Positions 58,757 through 64,000 of a DNA stretch of 64,000 bases are shown piece after piece. Source of the DNA: Meconema thalassinum (lineage: Eukaryota > Arthropoda > Insecta > Orthoptera > Tettigoniidae); contig OX336388.2 of NCBI GenBank assembly GCA_946902985.2, forward strand, positions 230,508,467-230,572,466. The letters run 5' to 3'. Every line of letters begins with the position of its first letter. Position 1 is the first letter of the stretch. A program made the translations under genes and the position numbers. Below the pieces are notes generated by a model that saw only the letters and a program-made list of their open reading frames with translations, was not told the DNA's origin and searched no databases.

Positions 58757-61700
58757 TGCCCCTGTAAATTGAATTATATAGAGACCACGGTGGCTATTTT
58801 GGAAAATTATGAAGAAAGTTATGGCTGTCATAGTTATGACGTGGATAGTCATGACGTAAGCACGGATGACGCAGACGTTATGCCAGCAGGCTACTTGAGC
58901 TGAGATTCTCAGTGACGTCAGCATTTATTCGAGAAAGATCCGAGATTTACGACGCAGTCGCAGGAAACGTGGAATTATGCTGAGGAAGAAATTATGCTAT
59001 TGGAGGGGAGGCTCGAACCAATGAACGATAGTTTGAAGGAAGACGGAGATTGCTGAAACTATGGTATTTTTATTACTTTTTGGAATGCAGAATTGTGGAA
59101 ATCCATTTGCAGTAGAGGCATTGATCTGGAATTTTGGTGAAATTTATTTTCAGTTTTTGAATTTTGAAAATCCGTCATGTATTGACGAAGTTGGAACTTC
59201 TAGCGATGACGCAGTATCACGCTATGGAAGGGATGGATACGCCCCTCATGAAGTTTATAAAAGGCCTTGCGCAGAAGAGAGCGGTCTCATATCTCAAATC
59301 GTCAGATCTCAAATCGTCAGAACCTAAGCTCAGATCTTCAGTATCAGTTCTTATATAGTCGTTTTTCTGATTTGGTGAGACGTCGAGTGAAATTAGTAGA
59401 AAGAGTCGTCATTATAACGCGTGGTGAAGCCACCGCATTAAACGAGATTCGAGCAGGCAAGCAGTGCAAGTTTACAGTGAGTGAAAACTAGGCGAAGTTA
59501 AAACGCACATTATAACGCGTCTACAAGATTAGCTATGAACAGTTAGCGTTTGCCTATAAGCTAATTCTATTGTGCAGTGCTACATTAAGGAGTGTAGAAA
59601 AGTTGAACAATTTCGCGGAGTTACTTTGGAAGATATTGGCAATTTTAGACGACTGACGAAAGTGATTTTCTCGCCATCTGAGAAGCACTTTGTATCGTCA
59701 GATTCTACGCCACGGCTGACACTGCTAGTGCAATAGGGAGACTTCAGATTGTATTGTGACACAACGCTACAGTATTATGGAGCAGTTTAATATGGCAGTT
59801 TGTTCTACTATTACCATAACCGAAGAGAAGATGGAAGGCTAAAGGACTTTAATGCGATTGGGACATATATCGTTGGAGTAAGATAGCAGCATGGAACTTC
59901 GCTAATTGCCATTCCACACAAGCGAACATGTGGTGAATAACCATCTACACCCATGTTTCGTGGTTCAACGCTGAATACTATCAAACAGCAATGGAAACGA
60001 TTTCATACTCACTGAATATGAATATTTCTTCGGAAATTACTACAAAAACTTCATGGCGATTTTCTACTGGAACTTCAGGGATTTTTCAAGAGAGGTCAGG
60101 GTAGTCCCGACTCACAAAGAAGAATTTTGCCGGAAGGATGTCTTTCGTCTACACGGAGCGGTGCAATTTCCGGAGGAGGAAGCAGTTCGATTCTCCGAGG
60201 GTGCTGTTTCCTGTTTGGAGGTTGGAGCTCATCTTCAAGTTGGTGAAATGGATCCATCAGCAGTCTTCTTTGGGGAATTTTCCTCTGGAACTTCAATCAG
60301 CAGATAAGGTAGTCGTGAACGTTTATTGTTTATTTTGAGTTTTTTTTAGCGATATCTGAGCAACCTTTTTCCCATATTTTCTGTCCTCATGTATTTTGCC
60401 CTATATTCTTGTTTGAGATTCCTATACTCAGTACACCTTGATGTGTTATGCCTTTTTCGACGATTTATTAAGACATGGTTATGTCATGGGCATAGTTAAA
60501 TGATTTTGGATCAGTTGAGACTGATATTTAGATTTTTCAGTAATTTGCTTATTTTTGAGTCACGATTTGACTGTAAGTTAATGATTTTTATGGCAGATTT
60601 AAATTCAGACAGTGTGTCACTTTATTAAAGTAATTCTACCCCAGTTTAATTACTTTGACCAATTTTCTGTCATCATCAAGAAGGAAGAACATTTAAATGA
60701 TTTTAGAGCATTAAAATCCATTACGTTGTCGACGATCTTGGAAATACTAGTCGTTATTTGAATTGATTGCAACACAGACATTTATCGTCAGTTATGAACG
60801 ACCATTGCATCATAGACAATTTTGTGAAAGATGAACTTTAATTATGAATTATTGAATGCATTAAAGTCATGAACTTTTGTTAGGAGTTTTTTCTCAATTA
60901 GAGATTTATATAATAGATGTTTGCATTCCCCAGTCTAATTGGATTATATTCGACTATTCTGCAGTTTAGTCGCACTTTGTTTGATGATAGTATTTTTATA
61001 CTACAATTCTTTGAAGATGTTAATCTTAAATTTTGATAGACCAGACAGGCGTATATAAGCGTATTCACTATTAAATTTGTTTGTGATTGGCAAATTTTTA
61101 CTTCATTTCGATTCATGAATGAAATCCACGAAGGTTTAAGATAACAGTTTTGAAACAATTAATGATTATAAGAATTTTTGAAGTGGAACTATGAATGTAT
61201 AATCGCTAGTGCAGCGGACGTGTTGAAAGTCGCTGATGTATAATGCCCTTGAATTAACGAAGAAGGTTCCCACAGTAATTAAGGATGTTGAAGAATTTGT
61301 TAGTGGAGGTTTTTGTAAGTTCTGTGGAAGATTTTGATGCCATATATATTAATATATGATGAATTTTGGGCCTAATTTTAATGCAGTTTTGTGCATTATT
61401 TTGTAAGCGAAGTATTTTCCGATGGAGTGTATTGTATTTGTCCTTTGAAAATTAATCAAGTGAATTTACTGTTATAATTAACAAGAGTATTGAAAGAATT
61501 TGAGATAAGATTTTGAATGAAGATTACCGTCACAAATAATTATAATAATTATTACAACCTTTATTAAACCAAATTGTGACATTAAATATGTATAACTAAC
61601 CTTCATTGGTCGATTATATTGACACGATTATGAAATTACCAACCGGATGAACATGTGGTTAAATGTATTTCTTAAATTAATAATTTAAATAATTTAAATG

Positions 61701-62724
61701 TTAATATTGTAAATAATAATGTAAATATCTTTGACAATAATGTGTAACGAAAGTAATGTTAGAGGCGTGTTTAATTTTTTTTTCCTAATTGTCTTCGACA
61801 ATATTATAAACAATTTCTAATTGTTATAAATTATTTTTAAGCTTTTGTTATAAACATTTAGGAGTTTGTCTTCTACTCTAAACAACGCTTATTAAACATT
61901 TGGATGCTAATTAAACAAGTTTAGGGATTGTCAGAATAATCCAGTGGTGTGTGAGTAAAGCAATTGAAAGATTTGCGTAACTATATTTGTGTTGTCTTGC
62001 GGACATTTAAAGCTTTTGAGAGGGCTGGATTCTTACGCAACATAGCAGGACAAGTGAGTCCATTTGACAGGTGTACGACATGTTGAAGGGTAGACCGCAG
62101 CTGGCCAGACAACTGGTTATCAGCGGGCAAGGTCGTCTACATTCTGGCCTTGTGCCTATATATATCAGTGTCATGTTTATTAAAAGAAAACAAATGCTCT
62201 ATATATGTGTCTCGTCCTGACTTCCTTTTCCAGTCCAAGTGTGCTATGAATGTTACGTTATTCTGAGCTCGTGGGAGCTAACATATTGTTTGATAAATTT
62301 ACAAGTCCTACAGGAGGACATAGTCAGATTGACATGGGCTACTGATAGCCTCATTTATTTTGTTGAGTGTGTTAAAATCATACCCTTTATTTGAAATAAA
62401 GCTTTTGTACAGTTCAAAGTTCTTGTTTCCGTTCTGGTTCATTTTTAAATGTCATGGTGGAGGTTATTGTGGGAGCATACTTTAGAGATCCTGTTGTCAA
62501 CCCAATCCCCGAGATAATTTTTAAGAGGTAAGTAGAGGTAAGTATGAACCCCCGTCTATTTTGGTGTGTTCCACAATATTTGCTTGTTAACTTCTGTGCT
62601 CAAACCTCGGTAGTATCTGTCAGTGCCATTTTCATTGGTGTAGCTGAGCCGGTGCGGTTGATTTTTGGCAATCCGATTGAGGGGGCGGATATCTGACAGC
62701 CTACTATCCGGGTAAACGGGGACA
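58757..62724 (+). repeat. Middle LTR of B (3968 bp)
   Basis: Near-identical to 48414-52383. Visible differences: TGCCCCTG for TGCCCCCG at the start, aggcctt for aggcctctt, atgcag for atgcac, and a few single bases near 60945-60960. It is followed directly by a primer site instead of a target duplication, so it is the 5' LTR of the next unit as well. Confidence 0.95.
62454..62527 (+). other. Second copy of the LTR exon of B
   Basis: Corresponds to 52113-52186 at an offset of 10341, with the same donor. It feeds the partial gag that starts at 63317. Confidence 0.4.
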
Positions 62725-62731
62725 GAAGGAT

Positions 62732-62745
62732 TGGCGCAGTCAACG
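62732..62745 (+). promoter_or_regulatory. Primer-binding site of the second B unit
   Basis: TGGCGCAGTCAACG, same spacing from the LTR as at 52391. Confidence 0.7.
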
Positions 62746-63316
62746 TATGGGGCTTGTTCAACATAAGTGGATCACCAGGTTGAACGCCAGTAGGATTGGC
62801 AAACCTAAAACGTGTGGCTCGATTAGACTCAAATAAAGAGGTTGATTCTTTGTTAGATGTCTTGGCCAATTGTAGAATTTAAGAGTGTGATTATATAGGA
62901 ATTAAATGTTGTATTGTATTAGGAAAATTACACTCAGAAAAGATCAGATCTTATATAACTTGAGAGGTTAAATAGGCTGGAAACTTAGGAAAATCGCCTA
63001 TGATCTGGAATCTTATTTTATTTGACCGGCTTATGACATGTTTCAGTCATATTAAAGATTAAATTAAATTATTTGGATTGTAAATGTAAATTATTTGTGT
63101 TAGGATATTTTAAAATGAGCCAGGGAAATTTTAACGTGTGCTTGAGTTTGTTTCAACATGAAGGGTCTTCGAAGGTTAATTATAAGGTAGTTATAAGTTA
63201 GATTTAAGACGGAAAATTGATCAAATTTATGTATGGTGAAAAGTGTTGCTCAGATGTTGTTATTTTGCTCTATTGATGTATGTCCCTACAGCAGTCTATT
63301 TTTGAATAATATTGTA

Positions 63317-64000
63317 ATGGCAGATGAAAGTCTTAGAATGATGTTAGAAGAGATGAAAGCTAGCATGAATAGCAGTATGAAGCAGATGATGGAGGAGAAT
63401 GCTAGTAATATGTCTGCTAGCATGAATAGTAGTATGAAGGAGATGGAAGCTAGGAATACTAGTCGAATGGAGGAGAATGCTAGTAATTTGAAAGCTAGCA
63501 TGGATGAAAGTTTGAAGGTTCTTCAGACTAGTTCTGCTAACTTAGAGGATAATATGTCGCGTTTACAGATTAATACCCAAGGAATCGAGAATACTGTAAC
63601 TGACATCCGCACAGACGTGTCCAATGTGCATAAAAATGTTGCTGATGTTAAAATTGATGTTTCCAAGGTACAGAAAGATCTTACAATGTTGAATCTAGAT
63701 GTGGCTAATGTCCGAGGTGATATTTCTTGTGCTAGGGCTGAAGTAGTTGTTGTTAAAAATGATGTTGCGACTGTCCAAGACAAGGTTGAGGAAGTCCAAA
63801 GAGAAATCCAAAATGTTAGAACTGATGTGTCCAATGTTCAGGTTGATATTAATAACATTCATTCGGATGTAAATGAGATGCAAAGTGACATAAATAAAAT
63901 TCAAGTAGAAGTCAACACAGTTTTCGTAGATATTGCTAAAGTCCAAACTGATGTAAATAAAGTCAGGGAAGAGATAGAAAATTCGAAAACCCTTTGTACG
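63317..64000 (+). CDS. Gag of the second B unit (cut by the window end)
   Basis: ATG at 63317 and open to the last base, 228 residues covering the Met/Ser repeats and most of the heptad coiled coil. I see no difference from 52976-53659. Whether it has the TAA at the position of 54932 cannot be seen. Confidence 0.85.
   Translation, partial: MADESLRMMLEEMKASMNSSMKQMMEENASNMSASMNSSMKEMEARNTSRMEENASNLKASMDESLKVLQTSSANLEDNMSRLQINTQGIENTVTDIRTDVSNVHKNVADVKIDVSKVQKDLTMLNLDVANVRGDISCARAEVVVVKNDVATVQDKVEEVQREIQNVRTDVSNVQVDINNIHSDVNEMQSDINKIQVEVNTVFVDIAKVQTDVNKVREEIENSKTLCT

Larger units (their letters stand above)
48414..64000 (+). mobile_element. LTR retrotransposon B in tandem form (LTR-internal-LTR-internal...)
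   Basis: LTR 48414-52383, internal 52384-58756, LTR 58757-62724, then a second internal region from 62725 to the window end, nearly base-identical to the first at an offset of 10341. The middle LTR serves both units. This is the product expected from recombination between LTRs of two copies or from a tandem integration. No target duplication can be checked because the right end is outside the window. Confidence 0.9.

Overview
This is eukaryotic repeat DNA with no bacterial features: there are no operons or ribosome binding sites, and it is AT-rich with abundant microsatellites. It is most likely from an arthropod, probably an insect: it holds a Helitron with TC...CTAG ends, Ty3/Gypsy elements with a tRNA-Ser-like primer site as in Drosophila 297/17.6, tRNA-like SINE remnants and FLYWCH zinc-finger genes. 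I see no host housekeeping gene. Almost everything is mobile DNA or duplicated DNA.

Positions 1-31320 form one very large, aged inverted repeat (palindrome) centred near 4655. The left arm (1-4655) is continuous. The right arm is the same sequence in reverse, split by two later insertions: a 7180-bp Helitron (7184-14363) and a nested block (14715-29277). Each arm carries three FLYWCH-finger genes in tandem, separated by a 12-bp minisatellite, plus a central GC-rich minisatellite stem closed by a 44-nt loop. Only one of the six gene copies (6366-7076) keeps the long reading frame with all its parts; one shorter frame (1660-2058) is also open, and the others are broken.

The Helitron has no Rep/helicase gene. 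It consists of 0.6-0.67 kb tandem units and two copies of a 1.5-kb element (E1, E2) built from ~146-bp units, each unit marked by a CCAT motif. A third, diverged copy (E3) lies at 15446-16568. The nested block is an unclassified element (D) with 12-bp inverted ends. D is itself interrupted by a gag-only LTR element (C, minus strand, 17149-29132) with ~4.5-kb LTRs.

31321-34256 is a mosaic of short duplications, a tRNA-like SINE remnant and four ~150-bp tandem units. From 34261 to the window end lie related Ty3/Gypsy retrotransposons with ~3.9-kb LTRs. Element A (34261-48409) is complete but broken. Element B starts only 4 bp later (48414), shares the GTAC target site, and reads LTR-internal-LTR-internal out of the window (a tandem sharing one LTR). 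A and B encode one continuous Gag-Pol with protease, RT, RNase H and a DD35E integrase, and no env is visible. In B, a short LTR-encoded exon can be spliced in phase to Gag across an intron that removes the primer-binding site.

Most interesting points: the FLYWCH palindrome, the predicted LTR-to-Gag splice, the nucleosome-length periodic arrays in E, and the gag-only element C whose Gag is homologous to that of A/B. All copies of the retroelements seen here carry lesions.
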